Source: Terfezia claveryi
Lineage: Eukaryota; Ascomycota; Pezizomycetes; Pezizales; Pezizaceae
DNA length: 64,000 nucleotides
Direction: 5' to 3'
Assembly: GCA_015179025.1 (NCBI GenBank)
Contig: WHUX01000115.1
Coordinates: 1-64,000, forward strand
Shown: piece after piece, positions 44,842 to 54,925 of the stretch
Position numbering within the stretch: the stretch's first letter is position 1
Layout: every line of letters starts with the position of its first letter
Notes under the pieces: generated by a model
Seen by the model: the letters and a program-made list of their open reading frames with translations, nothing else
Database searches by the model: none
What the model was told of the DNA's origin: nothing
Position numbers and translations under genes: made by a program

Positions 44842-45587
44842 GTACACATCAGGAAATAAAATATTTACGTCCTGTACGTAACGCACAGGAGAGAAACTCA
44901 AGATCAGGATGCCAACGCTGGGCGCGCGAGCGTCCGGATGCACTTGGACGGTGCTCCCGGGACCGACGCACTTCGTGGGAGGACTCACGCCTTGGACGCC
45001 ACGATAATCTAACCTTCCTCCCCGACGTCCTTGGTAGGTGCGCCCACGCTACAGACGTGCTCTTAGGTTGCTTGCATATTGGCTACGCCCGGGCTGCCCT
45101 GATGCTCTCATACTCAGAATATACGCGCGGTTATACATGGTACATGCATGCCCCTACAACACTCGCTCCAAACCTCGCTCTAACACTCGCTGAGACCCAT
45201 GTAAGAAGCCCTGTAGAAAGACGTTAGCTATTGTTCACGTTAGAACCATAGAAATGCTCGCTCCAATGCTAGCTCCAAACCTCGCTCCAAACCTCGCTCC
45301 AAACCTCGCTCCAAACCTTGCTCTGACACTCGCTGAGATCCATGTAAGAACCCCTGTAGAAAGACGTTAGCCAGTGTTCACGTTAGGTAGTGCCCTAGAA
45401 ATGCTCCTACCTGTGCTGCACGAAGTTGGTCTAGATCAGACACTCCTAGAGAGCAAGTCTACGCCAGATGTTAGCGCTATATATATATAGAGGCCAAGGC
45501 CGATCACTAAGGGCGACGAAATAGACTTTCCGCACACCGCCCAAATAGACTTTCTGCTAAGGCCAGCCCCATCTCCCATCTACCAGC
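44842..45587. other. Gene-free stretch with 12-bp tandem units
   Basis: Around 45160-45410 the unit TCGCTCCAAACC repeats in two clusters. Each is followed by CTCGCTGAGA(C/T)CCATGTAAGAA and TGTAGAAAGACGTTAGC, so a segment of about 140 bp is duplicated. No supported gene. Confidence 0.6.
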
Positions 45588-46070
45588 CTAGTCTGGTTGC
45601 ACTACCCCTCCACACAGCCCATCTCCCATCTACCAGCCCATCTCCCATCTACATACACACAGATCCTTTGTCACCTTCACCTTTCATCCCACCCCCCTTC
45701 ATCACTAAATGCCCAAGCTTTTCTGTCAAGTCTGGGGTGACTCGGATGCCGAACCCTTTCCAGTAAAGATTGACGGAGGAGATACTGTTGGAGAGCTCAA
45801 GAAGCTCATTATAATCGAAGGGCCACTCAGTTTAAGGGACATGCGTGCGCCTAATCTTAAACTGTGGAAATGGAATAAACCCGACATGGTTACAGACTCG
45901 GACCTGGATAGCAATACTGTGCTGAATCCGATGGTCAAAATTGAGGGTATTTTCAAAAATGACCCTCCTCAAGAAGCGTGCGTTCATATCATCATTAGGA
46001 CTCCTGAGCGTGGTATGTGAGACTCATTTCCTTCTTAAGTACGCATATTTGCTAATGTACTGTCGTGGTT
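45588..46070 (+). repeat. Left arm of inverted repeat carrying a Crinkler header
   Basis: Matches the reverse complement of 56844-57505. From the header start to 46070 I see only three differing bases (codons 2 and 3). Upstream the match continues with small indels through CCATCTCCCATCTACATAC to AGTCTGGTTGCAC. Similarity ends abruptly at 46070, inside the intron. Confidence 0.85.
45709..46012 (+). pseudogene. Orphan Crinkler (CRN) header exon
   Basis: 304 bases encode 101 residues of the Crinkler N-terminal, ubiquitin-like header: LFCQVWGDSDAEPFPV, DTVGELKKLI, APNLKLWKWN, LNPMVKIEGIF, CVHIIIRTPER. The exon ends at 46012, followed by the donor GTATGT. In the intact gene at 54926-57205 the same exon is spliced to an NTPase exon. 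Here the intron sequence stops at 46070 and unrelated DNA follows, with no NTPase nearby. If translated unspliced it would end two codons later (TGA at 46018). Headers of this family are associated with secretion or uptake of the effector; that role is known from other species and only inferred here. Confidence 0.75.
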
Positions 46071-46117
46071 GCTCAAGGCAGTAGTGAATATCTGTTCTCA
46101 TCAAGTTCAGATGACAA
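46071..46117 (+). repeat. 47-bp segment shared with 57510-57556
   Basis: GCTCAAGGCAGTAGTGAATA and on to CAGATGACAA, identical in both places and in the same (plus) orientation, although the neighbouring headers are inverted relative to each other. It abuts the end of the header homology at 46070. Confidence 0.85.
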
Positions 46118-47740
46118 TCATATGACTAACTACATGACTAAGCGACCCAGCCTCTCACGCCAAGAGCCTGGGAACAAGGCTATAGGCATGATGTGGATAA
46201 GTAACCAAGTTAGAAGTCTGGTGCCAACCAGACTAGGTAGTGACCTTCCGTCCTCCGTTTCTCAGATTTCGTCACTAGTGACATACTGTACCTACTGACG
46301 CGCTAAAACTAGTCACTAGAGATTAGACACTAGACTAAAACTACCTAGGGTGTGTAGGATGATGTGATGTATGTATAATGAGCATGTATTTCCTACCACA
46401 GGGTGTGAGGGTATGTCTGGCGAGGCACTAAATTGAGGGTGTCCAAGGCTTAGCACAGCAGCCAACCTGGTGCTGGAAGCCATGTCACATGATCAGCTCT
46501 GGGATGCTGGTATGGTCGGACAACAATATAAAGCACGAGGCGGAGGAATGTGGAGGACATCATGTATCTTATTCTATCAATCTACCTATTACACAACTTT
46601 ACGTGCACTCCCGATCCCATTACTCTACTCATTGACCGCATCCCATTCAACGACAGAGACCGGCAGAGAGTGTTGTATTCCTTCCCAGCCTCTCACACCA
46701 CCTTGCCTCTTCCTCTTCGTCCCCCCCAATGTCCTTATCGCTTCTTGCCCCTTAGGTATCTTTCTTCCATGTCGACCCCATGCTTGATCAACCCGTTACA
46801 GGTTAATATGTGAGAACAAGTCCACAACATTCCTTCCACCGCCACCCCCTTCACTTGCTGTAATATTGAATACATTGTGGGTTAAATATTTCTGCGAAAG
46901 AATACTGCATAGCCTTCCTCAACTTCAATTCTTAATCTCCCAGAGAAGGAGATCACCACCGTGCCAATTTCTTTTACCTTCCAAATTCCACATGCTTGAC
47001 GCTGCAGACATGTCCGGCGGCGGTGGAGTAAGGTAGAATACTTAGGAAAACGCCAGTGTTAGCAATCAAGTCCATTTTTAAACGCCAAAATGTTTAACAG
47101 AGAAACAAACATACTAACACACAATATTCCTTTAAGGCATAGGATACGCCTGTCCAACCTTGAGACAACGGACCCGCCGTGTCGCAATGACCTATACAGA
47201 TATGTAGCGTACGCAGTTATCTATTTACTCTTGCAATTCTCGCGAGCCGGCTCGAGCTCCTTTGTAAAACTACGAGCCGGGCCTACTGGGGTGGAGGTGG
47301 CAGAGAGATCTAGTAAACGACAGCGCCCCTCCTATGTCGAAAAACTACAACTGAGAACCCTAGGCAGATGGGTGTTGCCGGTGGACCACTCCAAGAAACA
47401 CAGGATCCTATTATTCTAAGGTCGCAATTTAGTTTGATAGTTACACTCATTATACATATGTAGATAGCTTGAATAACATTTGCCTCGGACTGTGGTCGTG
47501 CCGTCGGCCGGCCGGTTATCCCGGAAACATCCCGGTCTAAATCAGCATTCAACCTAGAGGTTCTCTCAACGTCTTACCAAACTGCTTTCCTAGCCTCCAA
47601 CCTACTGCTTTCCCTACGAGGGGCTAGTGCAAGCCAGACTACTGCTTTCCAACTTAGTAACCAATCCAAAGCCAAACCCATCGTCCAACCTGGTCTAAGC
47701 TAGAGTCAAACACAGTGTTTAACCTAGCATTGAACTTAGC
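46118..47740. other. Gene-free stretch
   Basis: I see no supported gene, RNA or mobile element here. Short open frames lack recognisable motifs. Confidence 0.5.
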
Positions 47741-48260
47741 ATTAAAAACCACCCTATATGGCGGAAACCACCGTATGAGACAGAAACCACCCTATAAGGC
47801 GGAAAGCACACCATATGGCGGAAACCACCCTATTAGGCAGAAACCACCCTATATGGCGGAAACCACCCTATAAGGCGGAAAGCACACCATATGGCGGAAA
47901 CCACCCTATAAGGCGGAAATCACCCTATATTAGGCAGAAACCACCCTATATGGCGGAAACCACCCTATCAGGCGGAAAGCACACCATATGGCGGAAACTA
48001 CCCTATAAGGCGGAAACCACCCTAGGTGGCGGAAACCAGCCTATGTGGCAGAAACCACCCTATATGGCGGAAACAACCCTATAAAGCGAAAAGCACACCA
48101 TATGGCGGAAACCACCCTATGAGGCGGAAACACCCTATGTAGCGGCAAGCACACCATATGACCGAAACCACTCTACATTGCGCTAACTAGCCTACATAGT
48201 AGCGACCAGCCTACATAGTAGCGACCGGCCTACATAGTAGCGACCTGCCTACATATAGTA
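47741..48260. repeat. Minisatellite, unit about 19 bp
   Basis: More than 20 units of the form ACCACCCTATATGGCGGAA, alternating with AAGGCGGAAAGCACACCAT in a higher-order pattern of about 57 bp (to about 48175). A second array of about 20 bp units (AGCCTACATAGTAGCGACC) runs to 48260. Confidence 0.9.
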
Positions 48261-48880
48261 GTAGGCAGCCCATATGGCAGCGACTTAATATGTATGATAC
48301 GCCATGTGCCTACGCGACAAGCGCGAGTGCCTGCCACCACAAGGGCGCATGTGTCCACCACTGCGTGAGATCTACTGTACATGCTCACAAGGCAGGTGCA
48401 TGCCTATCCCTACGAGAGGCTTGTACCAACCCGACTAGCATGCATATAGCACGCCTAGTGCCAACCAGACTAGCACGCCTAGATGAAGTTATTGCCCACT
48501 CTAGCTTAGCGTATTATATGGCATTTGCCGCACTCCTTGGTGGGTGGCTGGTCCCCAGCACGAGGGCACTACTTAGGTATCCAGCAGGTCCACAAAAAAG
48601 GGTCACCAACGGTAAACATGAGCAGCTCTCACTTATAGGCACTTATAGGCATATGGCAGATGGCAATGCCGTTACTAACGGTACGTGGGATTATCCTTGG
48701 GCATTATTATGATCCGCTGTTGACGCGTCTTATAGGCAGGAACACAAGCGACACACCACCACAGGAGAGTGGTCAGAAGTTATTACAACACCTATAGGAT
48801 GAGCTATTAGGGAAATGGTAAGAATTGGGCTTCTGGCACTGGGAAGGAAATTAACTAACTCACGCGCGTGGTCGGGCGAT
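48261..48880. other. Gene-free stretch
   Basis: A 140-codon open frame (48290-48712) shows no recognisable domain and lies between two minisatellites. I do not call it a gene. Confidence 0.45.
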
Positions 48881-49180
48881 TGCACAGATTCCAGCAGAGT
48901 CCATTCCCGTAGCCATTCCTGCAGCGATTCAGGCAGCAATTCTAGGAGCTATTCCAGCAGCTCTCCCGGCAGGCATTCCGGTAGCGATTCCATCAGCGAT
49001 TCCAGCCGTGCTCCCGGCAGGCATTCCGGCAGCGATTCCAGCAGCGATTCCAGCAGCGATTCTAGCAGCGATTCCAGAAGCGCTCGCGCCAGGTATTCTG
49101 GCAGCGATTCCGGCAGCGCTCCCGGCAGGCTTTCTGGCAGCGTTTCAGGTGGCGAATCCGGTGGCGATTTCGGCGGCGGT
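48881..49180. repeat. Minisatellite, 12-bp and 18-bp units
   Basis: Units such as AGCAGCGATTCC and GCTCCCGGCAGGCATTCCGG are repeated about 20 times. In one frame they would encode Ser-Asp-Ser-Ser repeats, a by-product of the unit. Confidence 0.85.
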
Positions 49181-49190
49181 TTGGGTAGAA

Positions 49191-49720
49191 TGTGGTTGTT
49201 ATGTTAATCCATCGTCATTATTTTCCCTAATGCCTGGCAGATCCTTCTGCGGAACTCGGCTTGTTACCAGATACGCGAGAACCTGTAGCTTTTTTGCCAA
49301 TTATGTACATAGCAAGAAGTAATAAAATTTAAACTAAAATTTGACTATAGCCACCGGTGTGATAAGCGAGTGAGGTAGAAATAAGAGCGTGCCTTTTCGT
49401 AGTGCCCGGCAATTTTAAATTTCCAACTAAAATGTCGGAATATTATAAGAACCAATCTGCCGCATGCGAGAATTGCAGCTGGGAAACTTAGCTTGGCAAT
49501 GCTACTCTCTGTGCGCCAGTCTTCCCAATGCATACTGCATTGGCATGTGTAATCTAGGCGCACCACTGTTCGGAAGGTATTCTGCGTTGCGAACGTAAAT
49601 CGTGTTGGCAACGGAATTGCGTCGTACAAGCCATTCGGAATTGTAATAAGGCATGTAACGCAGGGTTCCATTGCAACGCAGAAATTTTTTTGCCGATGGG
49701 TAGAGCGGGAGGGGGGGTCA
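49191..49720. other. Gene-free stretch
   Basis: A minus-strand open frame (49345-49671) has no recognisable motif. Nothing else is supported. Confidence 0.45.
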
Positions 49721-49767
49721 TCGGGGAAGTCATATTAGAACGTGTGTTATTTGGTATAGGGTTAATT

Positions 49768-50000
49768 TTGACGAGATATGAGGCCGACCATCTTGTAGAG
49801 TGTTGTTGTTTCCATAGTTATGTATTCAGCCAGAACAACATAGCTCCTGCCATATTGTGAATTGTGGCTGGAGACGCTTGGCTACAGGGGTGTTTGTTAG
49901 CCCATCCCTGTTCGTTAATAGGTGCTAGAGGGTAGTGACTACGCTAGCAGGTTTAGTGCCAATTTACTGCGATGGGAGAATCCCTGGTGTTGTAGATTTT
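49768..50000 (+). repeat. Dispersed repeat ending in a 5S rRNA-like tail
   Basis: The start (TTTTGACGAGATATGAGGCC, then CATCTTGTAGAGTG) resembles 32557-32620. The end (GGGAGAATCCCTGGTGTTGT AGATTTT, 49974-49999) equals the 3' end of the 5S gene at 40351, with a T-run. A related sequence with the same TACGCTAGCAGG and TGCCAATT parts occurs at 58170-58257. Confidence 0.5.
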
Positions 50001-50456
50001 CTCTTTTTTTCTGGTTTGTCAATTGCATATCGCCAATCTTCTACTGTTTTCCGCTAGAATAAGTAGTATATAAAGTTGAGAACAGGTGAGCACCGTACAC
50101 ATTTTACAAACGTCGAGCGTGAGGAGATTGCTATAGTCTGGCTAGAATTGCTATAAACACAGAGGTTTTTAATCGGACAAATAACTTAAACCCAACCTCA
50201 ACCATGCTCAAAACTGTTACGCCACATACTTCTTGTGATGATCATACCCCCCCCCCCCTCCCGCCGCTCATATCATACCTCATGACCAGTTATCTGCTCC
50301 CAAACCTGGGCTCTGTTGCATACTACATGAGCTCTCTCCCTGCCGTCAATAGTAACTTGCCATCATACCACCCCCACTAGCAACGACCTTCCAGAGCATT
50401 CATAACGTTGAACCAACCCATGATACGAAAACGGAGGAAATAGAGTTTTTTTGATT
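50001..50456. other. Intergenic, 3' side of the first CRN-type gene
   Basis: Contains a run of about 13 C near 50246. No gene is seen. Confidence 0.5.
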
Positions 50457-53192
50457 TCATGTAAGACGTGCAAAGCTAATGGTATTCTGCAGTCTTTTAT
50501 TGCCCAATCCCAACCTTTCCCTTACATCGTCCAAGCTGTCAAAGCAGCGTCTCTTACGCTTTGTTACTATGTCCTTAGCCTCCTCTTCGCTGAATCCGAG
50601 GATTTGAAGCGATTTGGGATACGCATGGTTGATGTAGATGATCTCATTTGCAGAAGCAAATTGTGCACGACTGGAATATGAATATCCGTAAAAGTTTGCA
50701 AACTCGCCATCTCCAACAAATGCGCAGTTGTCCTTGGTTTTGATATCTAGGTTTCTCGTTTCAGCATCCGCCAGGAAAAGATAGACCCATTCATCTACAG
50801 GAATGTTCGAGACAGCTTTGGCTGCCTTGGCATGTTCTGTTGAAATCAAATGGTCATTTGCAACTAATGGATTGCTGCTTTCCACACTTGCTTTCTTGAC
50901 TTGTCCGGTCAGGCACAGGGTTCCTATTTTTCCTTGAGCCTTCCCCCTATATTGTATTTCAAGAAACATAAAGAGATCCCAACATGCTCCCGGTGCATTA
51001 AGAATGACACGCCCATAATGTTCCCCACTCTGCCTGATAGTCCCGGTTTCTGTTTCTGGATATCGATATCTCATTTGACCCAGCCGAGCTTCAGTTGGGA
51101 GGATAATGTCAACCTCAGGAAATTGTTCGGAAAAAATGGCACCTTGAAGGAATTCCTTTAAATCAACCTTTGTAAGGCCTGTCATCTGAAGAAGAGTGAG
51201 GCGCATAGCGAGAAATTTGAGATTGAACATCTCAAAGTTTTGCCAATACATTGGCTCATCGTACTTGAGCATCTCCTCCCAATATTTTCTTACGGGACTG
51301 TCACAGAATTCGATGAAGGTACACAGCCATAGGTAGGGTATCCGAATTTTCCAGAAACCATGTCTTGGTGAGGGAATCAGACTCAAGACTCCCCTATCAC
51401 TAAAATCTCTATAGGATTCCCCAGAACCGGCGACCAAATCGCTTTTCCTAACTTCTTGGTTCAGTAAAACCTTAATTGCAACTCCTTCCAATTGCTTCGG
51501 CAATCTCTTTAATTGGTAGTCGTCGCTGATCGTGTCTCTGACTTTCGAGATTATCTTCACGATATTAATATCACTAAAGCTGCATTTGTCCTGCTTCACC
51601 AGCTGCGTAAACCGTTCGTAGAAATATTCTAATGTTCTGGCGTGACCCCCGAGATCGCTAACACTCATTCTGAAAGACGGATTGAGTGCAACGTATTCTT
51701 CGAAGCCATCAACTTCGCCAAGGTTACTAATCTTGATTGCGTCGTCGACCGAGAGAAGAGGGAGCGGAAGAGGAAGTGCTTTGTGCATAGAGCCTGATAT
51801 ATACCGCTCCAAAGGTCCCTCAATAGTTCCAGCTAAAATGGGGATAAAATAAATGTTCATAGGGGGTGAACACATGACTGCTCCGATACTATGTATGAGG
51901 TGTCTCAACACTTCCTTGTTCCAATCATGAAGCCTGTTAATCTCATCAATTCCAACAACTATCACTACTGTAGCATCGGAACCTTTTTGCTTATGTGTCG
52001 TAAAGTCCTTGGCAATGACAGATAGAGCGGTATACAGAGTAAGATGCTGAGGGTTCTTTGCATAGAGATTAACAAAGCCTCCATAATTGAGAGGGGCCTT
52101 AGGGGAATCCTGGGGTCTGAAGTACTCAAAAAGGAGCCGTAGAGAAAGGGATGCCTGCGCGCCAATCCGTATATCCATATCACTGGCAGCAGATCCATTT
52201 CCATAATTGACATTGATGACGGCCATATTTTCGAAACCCTTCTGAATGTTCATGTCGGGGGACTTGCTCGCACAGCAAAAGATCAATCCTTCAATTTCGT
52301 CAAGGAACCTGCTTTTTCCGGTTCCAGGACCTCCGGCTAAGATAGGGATGGGGTGAAGGTTCTTGTCATGTTCGTTGTGTTTTTCGAATCGTTTTGCAAT
52401 TCCAGGACGCAGCCCGTTTCCATCCCAAAGAGCTTCAATTGTCTTCTCACGTCCAAGAAATTTAAAGTCACGGCCGAAGGTTCCAACAAGTGGGTTTCTA
52501 CCCCGTTGTAATGTAAACCTTTGGAACCACGTATAGATAGAACCTAGGTTGGACCAGTCTGGCTCAGGAAAGGATAATGTGTCTATGAAACAACGAAGGA
52601 TGAATGTCACTCATAGTTGTTAGCAAGTGTAGCATAGAATATCAGTTAGGAAAATATGGATGGATGAAGGAGCAATGATGGAGTTACAAAGTTGTAAAGA
52701 TAGATGGAGAGATGAATGGATACATAGAGGGCAATATGATTGACGACAAAATTGGCGCCACCAATTGGGTTAGATGAATATAGATGAATGGAAGAACGGA
52801 TAAATGATTGACTGGTCAACACTTTGAGTTGACATACCTTTGGTATCGTCCTCGACAGAACCAGGGGGCAGCAGAGATTTCAAAGCTGTGTACCAGTCTC
52901 GGTTTTTGAGAAGTGTTTGATAGAGAGTTACTTTCTCTTGTATCTTATGGAGGTTGCGTGTCTGGACTTTCAAAACAGACACAATGTGGGGGCTGAAGGG
53001 TATATCTTCCGTATTTATAGCGTCTTTGAGACGATTGGAGATCCTGTATGCTATATCCGCTTCATCCACGTCCCCTGACAAATTAAGGTCGGCAGTTGAG
53101 GGGTATTTCCGGTTAAGCTCTGTAATCCACTTCCGCGCAAGAAAGCTTTCCTGCAATCCAGAACTATGACGCTTTTGTTTCTTCTTGTCCAT
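50457..53192 (-). CDS. Crinkler-type protein: P-loop NTPase, likely PD-(D/E)xK nuclease, HhH tail
   Basis: Two exons, 53192-52838 and 52582-50457, with an intron of 255 bp (donor GTATGTC, acceptor TTTCATAG). The phase-1 join gives 826 residues, ATG at MDKKKQKRHS. In order: an N-terminal helical region (1-118) that is not the usual ubiquitin-like header; an NTPase with Walker A GGPGTGKSR (about 202-210) and Walker B VVIVVGIDE (D and E about 331-332); a likely restriction-type nuclease with D in ACWDLFMF (about 654) and QVK in LTGQVKKA (about 679-681); and a helix-hairpin-helix-like end (ILGFSEEEAKDIV...SLDDVRERLGLG, about 778-812). Known Crinklers are effectors or intergenomic toxins acting in the nucleus. 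That role is inferred. A different start or an extra intron upstream is possible. Confidence 0.75.
52583..52837 (-). other. Intron of the CRN-type gene at 50457-53192
   Basis: Donor GTATGTC at 52837 and acceptor TTGTTTCATAG ending at 52583. The phase-1 join creates codon GAC, and CTAAC/CTGAT branch candidates lie before a pyrimidine stretch. Confidence 0.6.
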
Positions 53193-54087
53193 GATGTTTT
53201 TTGGCAGACTGTACTTTAGGTAAGACTGTGGAGATTGTTCAATGTAGTGATGCAGGAAACGAGGTCGGAAGAAGAAAGGAAGCTCCTTTATTGTAAAGCA
53301 GAGACAGTTAAGATACAAACTCAGAAAAGGCTCCATCCACTGTCAGTCGTGGGGAGCTCTGAAGAATGGATTCTATGGAAAAAGGAACCCTTGCGTAAAA
53401 CTGAAGAACGACGATGCTGTCGAGTAAGAAGATGATCTGAGAAGAAAGAAGATGGAAAGGAAAAGGACCTCGTCCCCAGCCACCGACGCATAGAACCTTA
53501 CCCAGTAACCTTTCCAGCTTAGTAGTCTAATGCCTAGTCTCTAGTAGTAGTTTACCCCTCGTAGAGGGTCTGGCGCAATTTATTAATTTTTTGTATGGGA
53601 GACTGGTTTGGAATGGTGCGTTCGCTTGGCACACCAAAATTCGCCGTGTCGCTACGTAATTTTCTGAGAACAACTCCAAGCCGACGGAGTTCTGCTGGTA
53701 TTGTATGAATTTACGAGGGCAACTGCATGTAGCAGATGAATAGATGTATGACCAGTCAAGGATCACTTCATCCAACGAATAAGAAACATATGTACGGACG
53801 TGCGAGAGCCCCAGTATGTGCGAATGTATGTGTGGATGGGTGTATATCTGTATGAGGTCTATATGTATACATCTATATATGCCGAAGCCGTGCTGTATGA
53901 TGTTGGGTGATGAGTTGAGGAGTGGTGACATAACTTATGACGAAAGTGGCGGCACTCGCTTATTGACACTTGCTTGTTTTACGTTAAGAATAGCAAAGAG
54001 ACTTATATCTCAAATATATGCTTAATTCAGACATCTCGAGCATAAGCTAATTCAGACGTCTGGGGCAAGCTAATGTAGACATCTCTA
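53193..54087. other. Intergenic between the two CRN-type genes
   Basis: Contains the 5' region of the gene at 50457-53192. A minus-strand frame (53527-53931) has no recognisable domain. Confidence 0.45.
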
Positions 54088-54445
54088 GCATGCAAGTTGA
54101 AACATCCCAAGCATGCAAGTTCAAACATCCGAAGCATGCAAGTTCAAATATTCTGATCATTGCGAGTTCAGACATCCCAAGTATGCGAGTTCAGACATCT
54201 CTAGCATGCGAGTTCAAACATCCGAAGCATGCAAGTTCAAACATCCGAAGCATGTAAGTTCAAATATTCTGATCATTGCGAGTTCAGACATCCCAAGCAT
54301 GCGAGTTCAAACATCCGAAGCATGCAAGTTCAAACATCCGAAGCATGCAAGTTCAAATATTCTGATCATTGCGAGTTCAGACATCCCAAGCATGCAAGTT
54401 CAAATATCCTGATCATGCGAGTTCAAATATCCTGAGTATATGGAT
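54088..54445. repeat. Minisatellite, unit about 21 bp
   Basis: About 16 units of AAGCATGCAAGTTCAAACAT with CC or CTG spacers. A four-unit higher-order block containing TATTCTGATCATTGCGAG is repeated three times. It lies 480 bp from the end of the CRN gene at 54926. Confidence 0.88.
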
Positions 54446-54925
54446 AGCAAACATCTTGAGTAAGTGTATTCCGACGTCTCAAACATGAGTATTCAGGCTC
54501 TTAAGCAGCTATAAGATCTTCTTATAAACATTATCCTCTTCTGATGAAGATGCCAATATAGGCACATATGTTATTTTCAAGTTCAGGCAAAGGCATGATC
54601 CATACCAAGGATCGATGCCGGGAGTCGAGGTTCCTGAGTGCTAAGTCAGGGTCATGTGGAGCCGCACGGGAATATAGGCTGGCGAGGGCGTTGGTCGCCA
54701 GTATACCGCCGGGGTTGTAGGTTCAAGGAGCAAGGCAAGGCGAGATCCGTAACAATTATACGAGTGATGCCACACTAGTGCAGTGCACTGGACAACTTCA
54801 ACTAGACTAAACAACTTCCACATTACATTCACTTCTCGCCAAGAATTGAGGCCATACAAAAAAATGAAGGTTTTGGACCAGACGCTCTATGAGCGACCAC
54901 TATAGAATAACTCTTCCTGTTATCC
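54446..54925. other. Intergenic, 3' side of the second CRN gene
   Basis: No gene, RNA or repeat recognised. Confidence 0.45.

Noticed and set aside
46470..46813. Two overlapping frames of 87-105 codons
   Set aside because: Different frames of the same stretch, neither with recognisable motifs or start context.
47815..48084. 89-codon frame, and the array as a possible CRISPR
   Set aside because: The array has no constant repeat with unique spacers; it is a plain minisatellite, and this is eukaryotic DNA.
48815..49207. Ser-Asp-rich 130-codon frame
   Set aside because: Translation of a 12/18-bp tandem array; no start or domain support.
49345..49671. Minus-strand 108-codon frame
   Set aside because: No recognisable motif, no splice or start context, in a repeat-rich area.
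53527..53931. Minus-strand 134-codon frame
   Set aside because: Low-complexity His/Ile/Ser sequence in the first half, no domain recognised.
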